64,000 bases of DNA from CAVPDA01 sp963702495. Its GTDB lineage: Bacteria; Pseudomonadota; Gammaproteobacteria; Burkholderiales; Rhodocyclaceae. The notes under the pieces are model-generated. The model saw only the letters and a list, made by a program, of their open reading frames with translations, ran no database searches and was not told where the DNA came from. Shown piece by piece: positions 45,764-54,653 of this stretch; within the stretch, counting starts at the first letter, position 1, and each line of letters begins with the position of its first letter. The stretch spans positions 62,001 to 126,000 of the forward strand of contig CAVPDA010000015.1 in NCBI GenBank assembly GCA_963702495.1, written 5' to 3'. A program made the position numbers and the translations under genes.

Positions 45764-46102
45764 CTACGCCCCCGGTTCCCCTTGCGCCAGGGTTTTCTCG
45801 ATGCGCCGGGCGAAGACCGTCATTTCCTTCGCCGCCTGTTTGTCGCCCTTGCCTTCCGCCACCTCGATGCCCTTGCGGTAGGCGGCGAGGGCGTCCTGCG
45901 GCTGCCCGGCTTCGGCCAGGGCCTTGCCCAGCATCTTCCAGGCCGCCGAGTAGCCCGCATCCTTCTCCACCGCGGAGCGGAAGTATTCGGCGGCGCGCCC
46001 GGCGTCGCCCTCCTTCAGATACTCGTTGCCGAGGGAAAAGCGGAGCAGGGCGTTGTCCCGCGGTCCGCCGAGCAGCTTCTCCAGGTTCTCTCTCATGCCC
46101 AT
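45764..46102 (-). CDS. Small tetratricopeptide repeat protein
   Basis: A 112-residue soluble protein made of about two TPR units: LRFSLGNEYLKEGDAGRAAEYF and AWKMLGKALAEAGQPQDALAAYRKG, followed by a charged helix. No signal peptide is seen. TPR proteins act as adaptors; no partner is evident. I begin it at MGMREN (46102); an ATG two codons later and a longer upstream frame are possible, but the longer form would overlap the promoter of the divergent ridA gene. Confidence 0.78.
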   Translation of the reverse strand: MGMRENLEKLLGGPRDNALLRFSLGNEYLKEGDAGRAAEYFRSAVEKDAGYSAAWKMLGKALAEAGQPQDALAAYRKGIEVAEGKGDKQAAKEMTVFARRIEKTLAQGEPGA

Positions 46103-46193
46103 GGTCCGTTCCATCTCCAATGTCGGCATCGCCCCATCATCTTCGATTATCCGGGATAATTCACGTTCATCCGCAGCGGAAGAATTCGACTCC

Positions 46194-46574
46194 ATGAGCA
46201 GGAAAATCATCTCCACGCCGCATGCGCCGGCCGCCATCGGCACCTATTCCCAGGCGGTGCAGGCCGGCAATACCCTATACCTTTCCGGCCAGATCGGGCT
46301 CGACCCGGCCAGCATGCAACTGGTGGACGGCTTCGAGGCCCAGACGGTGCGGGTTTTCGAGAATCTCAAGGCGGTGGCCGAAGCCGCCGGGTCGTCGCTG
46401 GCAGACGCGGTCCGGGTGACGATCTACCTCACCGATCTGGCCAACTTTCCCCAGCTGAACGAGATCATGGCGCGCTACTTCAGCCAGCCCTATCCGGCAC
46501 GCGCCACGGTCGGCGTCGCGCAATTGCCCCGCGGTGCGCTGGTGGAGGTGGATGCGATCCTCGTCGCCGGATGA
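46194..46574 (+). CDS. ridA: RidA family enamine/imine deaminase
   Basis: A 126-residue protein of the YjgF/YER057c/UK114 family. It has the family signature ATVGVAQLPRGALVEVDAI with the conserved arginine of the active site and GTYSQAVQAGNTLYLSGQIG at the N terminus. RidA hydrolyses reactive enamines such as 2-aminoacrylate formed by PLP enzymes. The length is typical. It is followed 11 bases later by recG, an arrangement seen in several betaproteobacteria, so they are probably cotranscribed. Confidence 0.95.
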   Translation: MSRKIISTPHAPAAIGTYSQAVQAGNTLYLSGQIGLDPASMQLVDGFEAQTVRVFENLKAVAEAAGSSLADAVRVTIYLTDLANFPQLNEIMARYFSQPYPARATVGVAQLPRGALVEVDAILVAG

Positions 46575-46584
46575 GGCGTTCGGT

Positions 46585-48645
46585 GTGAACCTGGCAGGGC
46601 GGGGCGCCGCGCCTGCGTCCGACGCCGCGTCCGACTTCCCCAAGGCGCTGGCCGCCAAGCTCGCCCGGATCGGCATCCATGCCGAAGCGGATCTCGTGCT
46701 CCATCTGCCCCTGCGCTATGAAGACGAGACGCGCGTCGTGCCCATCGCCGCCGCGCGCCAGGGCGAGGCGGCGCAGATCGAGGGCACCGTGGCGGAGGTC
46801 TCCATCCAGTACCGACCGCGGCGCCAACTGGTGGTCCGGGTGGCCGATGCCGGCGGCGAGATCCTGCTGCGCTTCTTCAGTTTCTATCCGAGCCAGGTGA
46901 AGCAACTCCAGCCCGGCGTGTCCTTGCGCGCCTTCGGCGAGATGCGCGGCGGCTTCCTGGGGGCGGAGATGGTGCACCCCCGCTACCACGTCGTGGCGGC
47001 GGACGAGCCGTTGCCCGCCGCCCTGACGCCGATCTATCCGACCACCGCCGGCGTGCCGCAGCAGACCCTGCGCCGCCTGATCGACCGCGCGCTGGAGCGC
47101 TGCGATCTGGCCGATGCCCTGCCGCCCCGAGTGTTGAAGCGGATCGACCTGCCGGCCTTCGCCGAATCCGTCCGGTTGCTGCATCATCCGGCGCCCGACG
47201 TCCCCAACTCCGGCCTGCTCGACCGCAGCCACCCGGCGTGGCGCCGCATCAAGTTCGACGAACTGCTGGCGCAGCAGCTTTCCCTGCGCCAGGCCTATGC
47301 CGCGCGCCGCGCCCGCAGCGCGCCGCGCCTGGCGGCCCGGCATACCCACACCCGGTCCCTCCTGGAGCAACTGCCGTTCCGGCTCACCGCTGCCCAGCAG
47401 CGTGCGTGGGCCGAGATCAGCCGCGATCTGGCGGCACCGCATCCCATGCAGCGCCTGCTGCAGGGCGACGTCGGTTCGGGCAAGACGGTGCTGGCGGCGC
47501 TCGCCATGCTGCAGGCGGTGGAGAACGGCTTCCAGGCGGCGCTGATGGCGCCCACCGAGATTCTGGCGGAGCAGCACCATCGCAAGCTCGCCGCATGGCT
47601 GGAGCCGCTCGGATTGGACGTGGCGTGGCTCTCCGGCAGCCTGAAGAAGAAGCAGCGCGCGCCGCTGCTGCAGGGCATCGAAAGCGGCGCGACGCCGCTC
47701 GCCGTCGGCACCCATGCCCTGATCGTGGAGGCGGTGGAGTTCAAGGCGCTCGGACTCGCGGTCGTCGACGAGCAGCACCGCTTCGGCGTGCGGCAGCGCC
47801 TCGCCCTGCGCCACAAGGGGGAAAGTCCGCACCAGCTCATGATGTCGGCCACGCCCATACCGCGCACCCTGGCCATGAGCTACTACGCCGACCTCGATGT
47901 CTCCGTGCTGGACGAACTGCCGCCGGGGCGCAGACCGGTCCTGACCAAGCTGATCGCGGAATCGCGCCGCGACGAGGTCATCGCCCGCGTGCGCGATGCC
48001 TGCCGCCAGGGACGCCAGGCCTACTGGGTGTGCCCGCTGATCGAGGAGTCCGAGGCGCTGGAACTGCAGACCGCCCTCGACACCTTTGCCCGCCTGCAGG
48101 GAGAACTCGCCGGACTGCGCATCGGCCTGGTGCACGGCCGCCTCAAGCCCGAGGACAAGGCGGCGGCCATGGCCGGCTTCGTCGCCGGCACGGTGGACCT
48201 GCTGGTGGCCACCACGGTGATCGAAGTCGGCGTCGACGTGCCCAATGCCTCGCTCATGGTGATCGAGCACGCGGAACGCTTCGGCCTCGCCCAGTTGCAC
48301 CAGTTGCGCGGGCGGGTCGGGCGCGGCAGCGTGGAATCCGCCTGCATCCTGCTCTACCAGAGCCCCTTGTCCGATACCGCCCGTGCCCGGCTCAAGGTGA
48401 TCTACGAGAACAGCGACGGCTTCGAGATCGCGCGCCAGGATCTGCTGCTGCGCGGCCCCGGCGAGTTCGTCGGCAGCCGCCAGAGCGGCGTGCCGCTGCT
48501 GCGCTTCGCCGACCTGGCAGCGGACGAGGACCTGCTGGCCAGTGCGCGCGAGGTCGCAGCCGAACTCCTGGAGCGGCAGCCGCAGGCGGCGCAGGCGCAT
48601 CTGGCGCGCTGGCTCGGCTCGCGCCGCGATTACCTGCGGGTTTGA
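46585..48645 (+). CDS. recG: ATP-dependent DNA helicase RecG
   Basis: RecG reverses stalled replication forks and processes Holliday junctions. The 686-residue protein has an N-terminal OB-type wedge domain and SF2 helicase motifs: GDVGSGKTVLAALA (Walker A), APTEILAEQH, DEQHRFGVRQR (DExH box), MSATPIPRTLAMS (motif III), and the TRG/RRQxxR region LHQLRGRVGRG. The likely start is the GTG at 46585, just after the ridA stop; the frame continues upstream within ridA. The length agrees with E. coli RecG (693). Confidence 0.94.
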   Translation: MNLAGRGAAPASDAASDFPKALAAKLARIGIHAEADLVLHLPLRYEDETRVVPIAAARQGEAAQIEGTVAEVSIQYRPRRQLVVRVADAGGEILLRFFSFYPSQVKQLQPGVSLRAFGEMRGGFLGAEMVHPRYHVVAADEPLPAALTPIYPTTAGVPQQTLRRLIDRALERCDLADALPPRVLKRIDLPAFAESVRLLHHPAPDVPNSGLLDRSHPAWRRIKFDELLAQQLSLRQAYAARRARSAPRLAARHTHTRSLLEQLPFRLTAAQQRAWAEISRDLAAPHPMQRLLQGDVGSGKTVLAALAMLQAVENGFQAALMAPTEILAEQHHRKLAAWLEPLGLDVAWLSGSLKKKQRAPLLQGIESGATPLAVGTHALIVEAVEFKALGLAVVDEQHRFGVRQRLALRHKGESPHQLMMSATPIPRTLAMSYYADLDVSVLDELPPGRRPVLTKLIAESRRDEVIARVRDACRQGRQAYWVCPLIEESEALELQTALDTFARLQGELAGLRIGLVHGRLKPEDKAAAMAGFVAGTVDLLVATTVIEVGVDVPNASLMVIEHAERFGLAQLHQLRGRVGRGSVESACILLYQSPLSDTARARLKVIYENSDGFEIARQDLLLRGPGEFVGSRQSGVPLLRFADLAADEDLLASAREVAAELLERQPQAAQAHLARWLGSRRDYLRV

Positions 48646-48648
48646 CGC

Positions 48649-49233
48649 GTGAGCCGGAAGCTCTTCACAGTCGGAACCGCCGCCGCCCGGGATGGCTGGA
48701 AGACGCACCTGCTGCGCGGGCACGACAGCGAGCCGTACTACGACTGGCTGGTGCATGTCGGGTCGCTGACGGGCAGGCTGCGCCAGCGCTGCGATGATTT
48801 CCGCGTCGCGCTGCTGCGCCAGGAACTTGCCCGCCCCGGCCGCGACGAATGGGCCGGGCTGCATCTGGCGCACCGCGATCTGGCCTGGGTGCGCGAAGTC
48901 GTGCTGTATTGCGCAGACACGCCCATGGTGTTCGCCCACTCGGTGCTGCCGCGGGGCGGCGTGCGCGGCGCCTGGCATCTGGTTGCCGGGCTGGGGACGC
49001 GGCCGCTGGGGGCGGTCCTGTTCGCCGACCCGCTCATCCGCCGCATGCCCTTCGCCTTTCGCCGGATCGACGCGCGCCACGCGCTGTATCATAAGGCCGT
49101 CCGCGCCGCCTACGACGATGGCGGTGAGGCGCCGCGCGAACTGTGGGCGCGCCGTTCCGAGTTCCGCCGCGGCGGCAGGCCGATCCTGGTGACCGAGATT
49201 TTTCTGCCCGAAATCCTGAAGCTGCACCCATGA
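48649..49233 (+). CDS. ubiC: Chorismate lyase
   Basis: UbiC converts chorismate to 4-hydroxybenzoate and pyruvate, the first step of ubiquinone synthesis. In 194 residues it shows DWLVHVGSLTGRLR near residue 30, VREVVLYCADTPMVFAHSVLP, and the end LWARRSEFRRGGRPILVTEIFLP (in part), all characteristic of UbiC. The start is GTG at 48649, three bases after the recG stop. Its stop overlaps the ubiA start (ATGA), so the two are coupled. Confidence 0.93.
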   Translation: MSRKLFTVGTAAARDGWKTHLLRGHDSEPYYDWLVHVGSLTGRLRQRCDDFRVALLRQELARPGRDEWAGLHLAHRDLAWVREVVLYCADTPMVFAHSVLPRGGVRGAWHLVAGLGTRPLGAVLFADPLIRRMPFAFRRIDARHALYHKAVRAAYDDGGEAPRELWARRSEFRRGGRPILVTEIFLPEILKLHP

Positions 49234-50105
49234 CGCTGCTGGAGCGACTGACGCTGTACGAGAGGCTGATGCGGCTCGACAAGCCCATCGGCATCCTGCT
49301 GCTGCTGTGGCCGACGCTGTGGGGCCTGTGGATCGCGGCCGAAGGACGGCCGGGATGGCTGCTGGTGTGGATCTTCGTGCTCGGAACCGTGCTCATGCGC
49401 TCCGCCGGCTGCGTCATCAACGACTATGCCGATCGCAACTTCGATCCCCACGTCGAGCGCACGCGCAACCGGCCGCTCGCCACCGGCGCCGTGTCCACGA
49501 AGGAGGCGATGATCCTGTTCGCCCTGCTCAGCCTCGCCGCGGCGCTGCTCATCGTGCGGCTCCAGCCCCTGGTCTGGCTGCTGGCGCTGGTCGCGCTGTT
49601 CCTGGCGGCGAGCTATCCCTTCACCAAGCGCTTCTTCGCCATCCCGCAGGCCTATCTCGGCATCGCCTTCGGCTTCGGCATACCCATGGCATTCGCGGCG
49701 ACCCTTGATGCGGTGCCGCCGGTGGCTTGGGCGCTGCTCGCGGCGAACGTGTTCTGGGCCGTCGCCTACGACACGGAGTACGCGATGGTGGACCGCGCCG
49801 ACGACGTCCGCATCGGCATCCGCACTTCGGCCCTGACCTTCGGCCGCTACGACGTGGCGGCGGTGATGGCGTGCTATGCCGTGGTGCTGGCGATCCTGGC
49901 GGCGGTCGGCTGGCACCTGGGCCGCGGCGCCGCGTTCTACGCCGGACTGGCCGCGGCGGCGGGCATCATGGCCTACCACTACACGCTGATCCGCGGCCGC
50001 GAACCGCGGCAATGCTTCAAGGCGTTCCTGCACAACAACTGGGTGGGCGCGGCGATCTTTGCCGGTCTCGCGCTCGATTACCGGCTCCACCCCGTCCTGA
50101 CGTAG
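49230..50105 (+). CDS. ubiA: 4-Hydroxybenzoate polyprenyltransferase
   Basis: UbiA attaches the polyprenyl chain to 4-hydroxybenzoate in the inner membrane. The 291-residue protein has eight or nine membrane helices and the two aspartate-rich motifs: NDYADRNFDPHVERT near residue 70 and DTEYAMVDRADD near residue 182. RMDKPIG-type start is seen as MRLDKPIGILLLLWPTLWGL. ATG at 49230 overlaps the ubiC stop by four bases. It ends the ridA-recG-ubiC-ubiA run. Confidence 0.95.
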   Translation: MTLLERLTLYERLMRLDKPIGILLLLWPTLWGLWIAAEGRPGWLLVWIFVLGTVLMRSAGCVINDYADRNFDPHVERTRNRPLATGAVSTKEAMILFALLSLAAALLIVRLQPLVWLLALVALFLAASYPFTKRFFAIPQAYLGIAFGFGIPMAFAATLDAVPPVAWALLAANVFWAVAYDTEYAMVDRADDVRIGIRTSALTFGRYDVAAVMACYAVVLAILAAVGWHLGRGAAFYAGLAAAAGIMAYHYTLIRGREPRQCFKAFLHNNWVGAAIFAGLALDYRLHPVLT

Positions 50106-50245
50106 GGCGCGCATTCCCTCACCCCCGACCCCTCTCCCGAGAGGGAGAGGGGAGGCTCGACCCTCCTCTCCCCCGTCCCGGGGGAGAGGCCGGGAGAGAG
50201 GGCTGGCGCGCCGGTCCCTCGCTTGGCGCGCACGGCGCGCCCTAC
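50102..50245. repeat. Composite repeat after ubiA
   Basis: Outer arms GTAGGGCGCGC at 50102 and GCGCGCCCTAC ending at 50245 belong to the GTAGGGCGG-type family. Between them is CCTCTCCCGAGAGGGAGAGG and a related CTCTCCCCCGTCCCGGGGGAGAG, the common palindromic repeat seen in many proteobacterial genomes. One repeat appears to have inserted into the other. It separates convergent ubiA and the AsmA-like gene. Confidence 0.75.
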
Positions 50246-50280
50246 GCCGCATTTGCCGCCGGCGACGGCGTCCTGCGCCG

Positions 50281-50919
50281 TCACTCGCCGAGCAGGCCCT
50301 TGATGCCGCTCTTGATGCTCTCGATGCTTGCCGTCAGTCGCACGCGCTGGCCCATCTCTTCGGCCACGACCTGCGCCAGTTCGACGGCCGTGATGCCGCC
50401 CCGGTCGCCGCCGACATCGTGGCTGCGCAGCCCCAGGAGTCCCGCCTCGCCTCCGCCCGCCAGCTCCATCCTGGCGTCCTGTACCGCGAGCAGATTGACG
50501 ACCATGCGCTTCGCTCCCGGCTGCGGCTTCTGCTCCTTGATGCGGCGTTCCAGCAGCTCGAAGTTGCTGCCGGACGGCCCGGCTTCGATGATCAGGCGCG
50601 GGCCGGACACGATCAGCCGATTCACCCGCGTCACGTCCTGGGCCGGCGCCTCGGCGTCGAGTCCGATCTCGACCACCGGGGCGACCAGTACGTTGCCCCC
50701 GCCGAAACCGGGCGGGTTGGCGACCGTGAATCCGCTGACGAGAAAGACCTTGTTCTGCTTCGACCAGGTCACTCCCTCCACCTTCACGGCGCTGCCGGCG
50801 ATGGCGCTGCCCTCGCGCTCGATCGCGCGCTTGAGCACCTGGGACGGCGAGAACCAGAAATAGGCGAAGCCGCCGGCGAGAGCCAGGGCGATCACGGCCA
50901 GGATCAGAGACTTTTTCAT
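50281..50919 (-). CDS. AsmA-like/DUF748-like exported protein
   Basis: A 212-residue protein with one N-terminal membrane helix (MKKSLILAVIALALAGGFAYFWF as signal anchor, given in part) and a beta-rich domain: VKVEGVTWSKQNKVFLVSGFTVANPPGF and LIVSGPRLIIEAGPSGSNFE. The alternating pattern of ANPxGF and a predicted amphipathic tail resembles AsmA/TamB-repeat proteins, which act in the envelope. I am not sure of the exact family. It starts 13 bases downstream of the deacetylase-type gene on the same strand, so they may be cotranscribed. Confidence 0.72.
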   Translation of the reverse strand: MKKSLILAVIALALAGGFAYFWFSPSQVLKRAIEREGSAIAGSAVKVEGVTWSKQNKVFLVSGFTVANPPGFGGGNVLVAPVVEIGLDAEAPAQDVTRVNRLIVSGPRLIIEAGPSGSNFELLERRIKEQKPQPGAKRMVVNLLAVQDARMELAGGGEAGLLGLRSHDVGGDRGGITAVELAQVVAEEMGQRVRLTASIESIKSGIKGLLGE

Positions 50920-50932
50920 TTTGATTTGCCTG

Positions 50933-51872
50933 TCAGAGTTGCGGGTCCAGGGCAATGGCGGGGCATCCCGGCGCCTGCGCCGCCCAGTGGCGGGCGGCCT
51001 CGCGCACCGTGCGGAAATGGATGTCCACCGTGTCTTCGATGTCCTCGGCATAGCCGCCGGCCATCGTCACGGCGAGCGGAAGGGCGCGCGCGGCGCAGGC
51101 CGCGAACACCATGCGGTCGCGCTGCGCCAGCCCGTCCTTGGTCAGGGACAGACGGCCGAGGCGATCGCCGGCGAAGGGGTCGGCGCCGGCCAGGTAGATC
51201 GCCAGCTCCGGTGCGAAGCGGCGGAACAGTTCGGCCAGCGCCTGTTCCAGTTGGTTCAGATATTCGTCGTCGCCGGTGGCATCGGCCAGTTCGACATCGA
51301 GATCGCTGCACGCCTTGTGCGCCGGGAAGTTCTTCGCGCCGTGCAGCGACAGGGTGAAGATGCTGGCGTCGTCGCCGGCGATGGCCGCCGTGCCGTCGCC
51401 CTGATGCACGTCGCAGTCGATGATGGCGACATGCCGCGCCACACCCTCCGCCTGCAGCGCCCGCGCCGCCACCACGCTGTCGTTGAAGACGCAAAAGCCG
51501 GCGCCGCGGTCGCGGTGGGCATGGTGGGTGCCGCCGGCGAGATTGACGGCGATGCCCTCGCGCCAGGCGGCACGGCAGGCGGCCATGGTGGCGCCGGCGG
51601 AGCGGCGCGAGCGCTCCACCATCTGGGGCGACCAGGGAAAACCGATGGCGCGCCGCTTCCGCCGCGCTCAGGGCGCCTACCGCCACGCGCCGCACGTAAT
51701 CGGCATCGTGGACGCGGGCAAGCTCGGCGTCGCTGGCCGCCGCCGGCGGCGCCAGGCGCACCTGCGGCAATTCCCGTTCCACGCGCTGGCGCAGGCGCAA
51801 ATACTTCGCCATCGGGAAGCGGTGCCCCGGCGGCAGGGGCAGCACGTAGCGGTCGGTGTAGAAGGCCTGCAT
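50933..51872 (-). CDS. Histone deacetylase/AcuC/AphA family protein (one-base frameshift)
   Basis: A zinc-dependent amidohydrolase of the deacetylase superfamily. Family motifs are AFYTDRYVLPLPPGHRFPMAKY at the start, NLAGGTHHAHRDRGAGFCVFND (the catalytic HH pair), IDCDVHQGDGT (zinc-binding D and H) and LAGADPFAGDRLG. The first ~75 residues are in one frame and the rest in another; an extra base within GG at 51647-51648 accounts for it. Corrected length is 312 residues, the size of the acetylpolyamine/acetoin-type deacetylases. The substrate is unknown. ATG 51872 is chosen from family alignment as remembered. Confidence 0.84.
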
Positions 51873-51976
51873 GGCGTAGGACGGCTGGAACTTGGCTCGC
51901 AATCGTCTATCCTTAGGCTACACGGGCGGCGGTCGCCCGTCGATACGTCTCAACCCAACGGAATGAGGAGAGAAAA

Positions 51977-52219
51977 ATGCGCAAACTCGCACTGCTGCTC
52001 GGGACGCTGTTCGTCAGCGCCTCGGCCTTCGCCTTCCATTGTCCCATGGACATGAAGAAGATCGACGATGCCCTGGGCAAGAGCCCGCAACTGACCGAAG
52101 CCCAGGCATCGCAAGTGAAGAAGCTGCGGGCGGAGGGCGAGGAGTTTCACAAGGCAGGCAAGCATCAGGAAGCCGTCGATACGCTGGCCAAGGCGATGCA
52201 GATCCTCGGCATCCAGTGA
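51977..52219 (+). CDS. Small exported protein, unrecognised
   Basis: An 80-residue precursor with a clear signal peptide (MRKLALLLGTLFVSASAFA, cleaved before FHCPMDMKK). The mature ~60 residues form two charged helices (AQASQVKKLRAEGEEFHKAG, HQEAVDTLAKAMQILG). The second resembles half of a TPR. The N-terminal HCPMDMKKID contains the only cysteine of the mature protein. AGGAGAGAAAA precedes the ATG. Similar small periplasmic proteins occur widely in betaproteobacteria without known function. It is divergent from the deacetylase-type gene. Confidence 0.8.
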   Translation: MRKLALLLGTLFVSASAFAFHCPMDMKKIDDALGKSPQLTEAQASQVKKLRAEGEEFHKAGKHQEAVDTLAKAMQILGIQ

Positions 52220-52240
52220 TGCTGTTGCGATAGCAGGAGC

Positions 52241-52267
52241 GGGCCGGCCGCGTGCCGGCCCGTGTTT
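52241..52267 (+). terminator. Terminator-like hairpin after the small exported gene
   Basis: GGGCCGGC at 52241-52248 pairs with GCCGGCCC at 52254-52261 around a five-base loop; GTGTTTT follows. It lies 21 bases past the stop. The T run is short but acceptable. Confidence 0.65.
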
Positions 52268-52386
52268 TCCGGGCACGGAAATCTCAGGAAAGGCGATACA
52301 CCTCGAAAGTGCCGGTGATTCGCCGCTTCCTCCGCGGGCTCGCGTGCCGGCGCGGGTCCGCGAAAATCGACTCCTGCCCGACTCCC

Positions 52387-53070
52387 TCAATTCCGCGACG
52401 TCGGCCGCGTCTCGTCCCGCAGCAGCCCGTAGGCCTGAAGCTCCGATCGCGTGAGAATCCGCATGTTCTTCGGCGGCACTTTGACCATTGCGTCGTAGAG
52501 CGCCGCGCTGACCTGCATCTCGGCGAGGTAGCCGCGGATCTCGCGCGCCGAATCGTCACGCTTGGGAACGCCGGCCGGAAACAGAGCTGGAACAGCGACG
52601 GGTTGCGGGCGGTGGATGCCGACCCGCCCGTGCACCGCCCGCGTGGCCGCCCCCGCCAGCGCCAGCACACAGGCGCTGAAGCAGCGCCGGCGCGGCGGCA
52701 CGTAGCCGTGCGCTGCCGCCGCCCGCAGGGCGCGGCCAAGTGCCATGGCCGCGTGCGCATCCCCGCCGCCGCTGTCGAAGCGCACCAGCAGCAAGGTCTT
52801 GCCGAGGTCGATGCGGTGCAGGATGCCGGCCAGCGTGAGCGGATCGCGGGCGGTGATCTTGCCGCTCACCGTGAGCGTGCAGGCTGCCGGCGGCGCCCGC
52901 TGCGGATCGCGGCAGGGCGTGGCCTCGGTCACCGCGGCCTGCGCACCGACCGCAGCCGCCAGCATTACAGCCGCCGACAGCCGAAGCGCGGTCCGGCAGA
53001 GCATTCCGCACCGCGGGACGCGGCGGAGAAACGGCACGAGGAATCTCGAAGGGAAGCACAGAGTCGGCAT
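52387..53070 (-). CDS. Exported ClpP/crotonase-like fold protein (COG3904-like)
   Basis: A 227-residue precursor with a signal peptide (about residues 1-45; ALRLSAAVMLAAAVGAQA). The mature part reads LVRFDSGGGDAHAAMALGRAL and then RRCFSACVLALAGAATRAVHGRVGIHRPQ. The SGGG turn followed by a CxSAC motif at the position of the serine-protease nucleophile region is typical of the periplasmic ClpP-like proteins in COG3904. Catalytic activity is not established. The frame is open a further 68 codons upstream, but that part lacks exported-protein features; I use the ATG at 53070, and one at about 53005 is also possible. Confidence 0.7.
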   Translation of the reverse strand: MPTLCFPSRFLVPFLRRVPRCGMLCRTALRLSAAVMLAAAVGAQAAVTEATPCRDPQRAPPAACTLTVSGKITARDPLTLAGILHRIDLGKTLLLVRFDSGGGDAHAAMALGRALRAAAAHGYVPPRRRCFSACVLALAGAATRAVHGRVGIHRPQPVAVPALFPAGVPKRDDSAREIRGYLAEMQVSAALYDAMVKVPPKNMRILTRSELQAYGLLRDETRPTSRN

Positions 53071-53691
53071 CGATTCACGGCGTAAGGGGGCTCTGGGAGC
53101 ATGCCACATCGGCCAGCGGCTTGCCTTCACCCGCCGCAGTCCGGCACTCCATCCGGCTGCTGCACAGAGCAAGAAGATCCCGCCTTCTGCACTGCCGAGG
53201 TAGTGGGTCAGGCCAATTTCGGTCTTCGCCACGACATTCTCTGTGAGTTGCGGCGGAGGATTCGGCAGGAACACCAGTACCGCTTGTCAACAACGGGAAT
53301 CCGGTATTCCGCCGCGCTTCCGCATTCGAGATGCAGAGTGGCGAAGATCAATGCGGCCACGGCCCCCTTGATCCGATAACGAGTGTGCCGCCCGAGCGGG
53401 CGCAGCGTCCTGCTCTTTGCAGTCGGTCGCTCCAAGCGTGTGCGTGACAAGGACGGGACCGCCGGTGGCACTGACCCGGGGACGACAGCCTTGCTTGCGA
53501 AGCGTCAATGACAGGGGCAATCAATCCGCATATGGTGGCATTGTGTTTCAAGCCAGCCGGGGTCGCACATTGCGAATTTCCGCCGGAAACCACGCCGCGT
53601 TGGGCAACACCGCGCGTCGCGGAGGCTGCCGGGTGGATGATAGCGACGAGCCCGTCTTCCATATGCATATCCGAAGGAAGGAGGGTCAGCG
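53071..53691. other. Intergenic region, possibly with a decayed minus-strand gene
   Basis: No intact gene is supported. On the minus strand a hydrophobic start (GAVAALIFATLHLE) followed by AAEYRIPVVDKRYW appears in one frame, and a cysteine-containing tail ending GKPLADVACSQSPLTP in another, with a stop at 53075. These could be pieces of one small exported protein broken by indels. At the right end AAGGAGGG at about 53681 is the ribosome binding site of the next plus-strand gene. Confidence 0.35.
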
Positions 53692-54375
53692 ATGGCCAAC
53701 ATTATTTGCAACGATAGGTTTGAGAGGGGACTGCGTTGCTGGTCCCGGAGTGACGGCGTGGAGGTGGTCGATGCACCGCTGATGCCGGGTTCCAGTGTCC
53801 CCGCAGCGAGAATTCCTTCGCAGGGATACCTCGCCCAGAACCTGGAAGACAGGGTGCCGTCTGGGGACCACCTTTGGTTCATGTTGTTTTCCCTGGGCGG
53901 CACGGAGGCTGAACTCGATGTGCGCATCGACTACTCAGACGGCTCGCGCGCCGACCACCGGCTGCGGCAGGAGTTCTCGCCGGTTCTGCCAGCGATTCGC
54001 AGGGGAGTCCCGGTGGAAAGGGACAACCCCCTTGCGCGGTTCAGGATAAGAAACGTCGGCAGCCAGGACAGCGGCGTCAGTCTCTTTAGCCTGGAGGGCG
54101 ATCCTGTTCGGCTTTGCCTTTGCGATCGCCGTTCGGCGCGGCCTGTCAATCTTCCCTGGCCCGGGATGGATTGGGTGCGCGCCCACACATACCCCGACGG
54201 CTTCCATCCTTACGGAACTCCTAGATCAATGCCGATTGCACCCGAGGGTGAGTCTGCGCTTGCATCGCGCTTCCTCGACATCGAGATGAAACTCGATGAG
54301 ATCCTCGATCTCCTGCGCCGCGAGCAGCGGCCGCTCCAGGGAAAGACGTCTAAGAAGGACGCGACTCGGGACTAG
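53692..54375 (+). CDS. Hypothetical protein with C-terminal amphipathic helix
   Basis: I do not recognise this 227-residue protein. The first ~150 residues look beta-rich, with WSRSDGVEVVDAPLMPGSS, LDVRIDYSDGSRADHR and repeated aromatic/glycine turns reminiscent of carbohydrate-binding modules, but no family is claimed. The C terminus has a short helix (FLDIEMKLDEILDLLRREQ) suited to coiled-coil pairing. There is no signal peptide. AAGGAGGG lies 5-8 bases before the ATG, so translation is likely efficient. It stands alone at the left edge of the accessory region; a GGTCTGTCCCC-type hairpin follows its stop. Confidence 0.65.
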   Translation: MANIICNDRFERGLRCWSRSDGVEVVDAPLMPGSSVPAARIPSQGYLAQNLEDRVPSGDHLWFMLFSLGGTEAELDVRIDYSDGSRADHRLRQEFSPVLPAIRRGVPVERDNPLARFRIRNVGSQDSGVSLFSLEGDPVRLCLCDRRSARPVNLPWPGMDWVRAHTYPDGFHPYGTPRSMPIAPEGESALASRFLDIEMKLDEILDLLRREQRPLQGKTSKKDATRD

Positions 54376-54385
54376 GGCAGTAGCA

Positions 54386-54427
54386 GGGGGCAGACCACGT
54401 TATTTCGGATAAACATGGTCTGTCCCC
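54386..54427. repeat. GGTCTGTCCCC-family hairpin, copy 1
   Basis: GGGGGCAGACCA at 54386-54397 pairs with TGGTCTGTCCCC at 54416-54427. It immediately follows the hypothetical gene and abuts the truncated antitoxin gene. Related sequence occurs at 55343-55401 and 55684-55719. Hairpins with these arms are common around REP-associated transposases; none is present here. Confidence 0.75.
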
Positions 54428-54437
54428 TATTGTCTCG

Positions 54438-54653
54438 CTATTGTCTCGAGATGGCGCTCTTGGTCGTCCCCATGCGAGCGGCGACCGCCTCTTGCGTGAG
54501 ACCAGCGCGAGCGCGGGTCGCCAGCATTTCATGAGCGAGGGCGTATTCGACTTCAAGAGCGTCGTAGGCCTCGCCAAAGCCGCGGCGCCTGGATGCCTTC
54601 TCCAGGAACGCCTGATGGTCATGGCGCACCGGTTGGAATTTCAGATCAGCCAT
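54438..54653 (-). pseudogene. Truncated XRE-type antitoxin gene (HigA-like)
   Basis: The 71 codons encode ALAHEMLATRARAGLTQEAV followed by ARMGTTKSAISR, the first part of a helix-turn-helix antitoxin of the HigA type, then stop at TAG. The family normally continues for another 20-30 residues after AISR. The sequence right after the break leads into the GGTCTGTCCCC hairpin, so the 3' end was probably lost to that element. The start is ATG 54653. Confidence 0.65.

Noticed and set aside
46480..49227. 915-codon minus-strand frame opposite recG and ubiC
   Set aside because: recG and ubiC carry all family motifs on the plus strand; the antisense frame has none.
51256..52055. Plus-strand frames opposite the deacetylase gene
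   Set aside because: Antisense to recognisable deacetylase motifs; they exist only because of GC-rich codon bias.
53075..53471. Small exported cysteine-containing protein on the minus strand
   Set aside because: It needs at least one frameshift and has no clear start, so I list the region only as possibly decayed.
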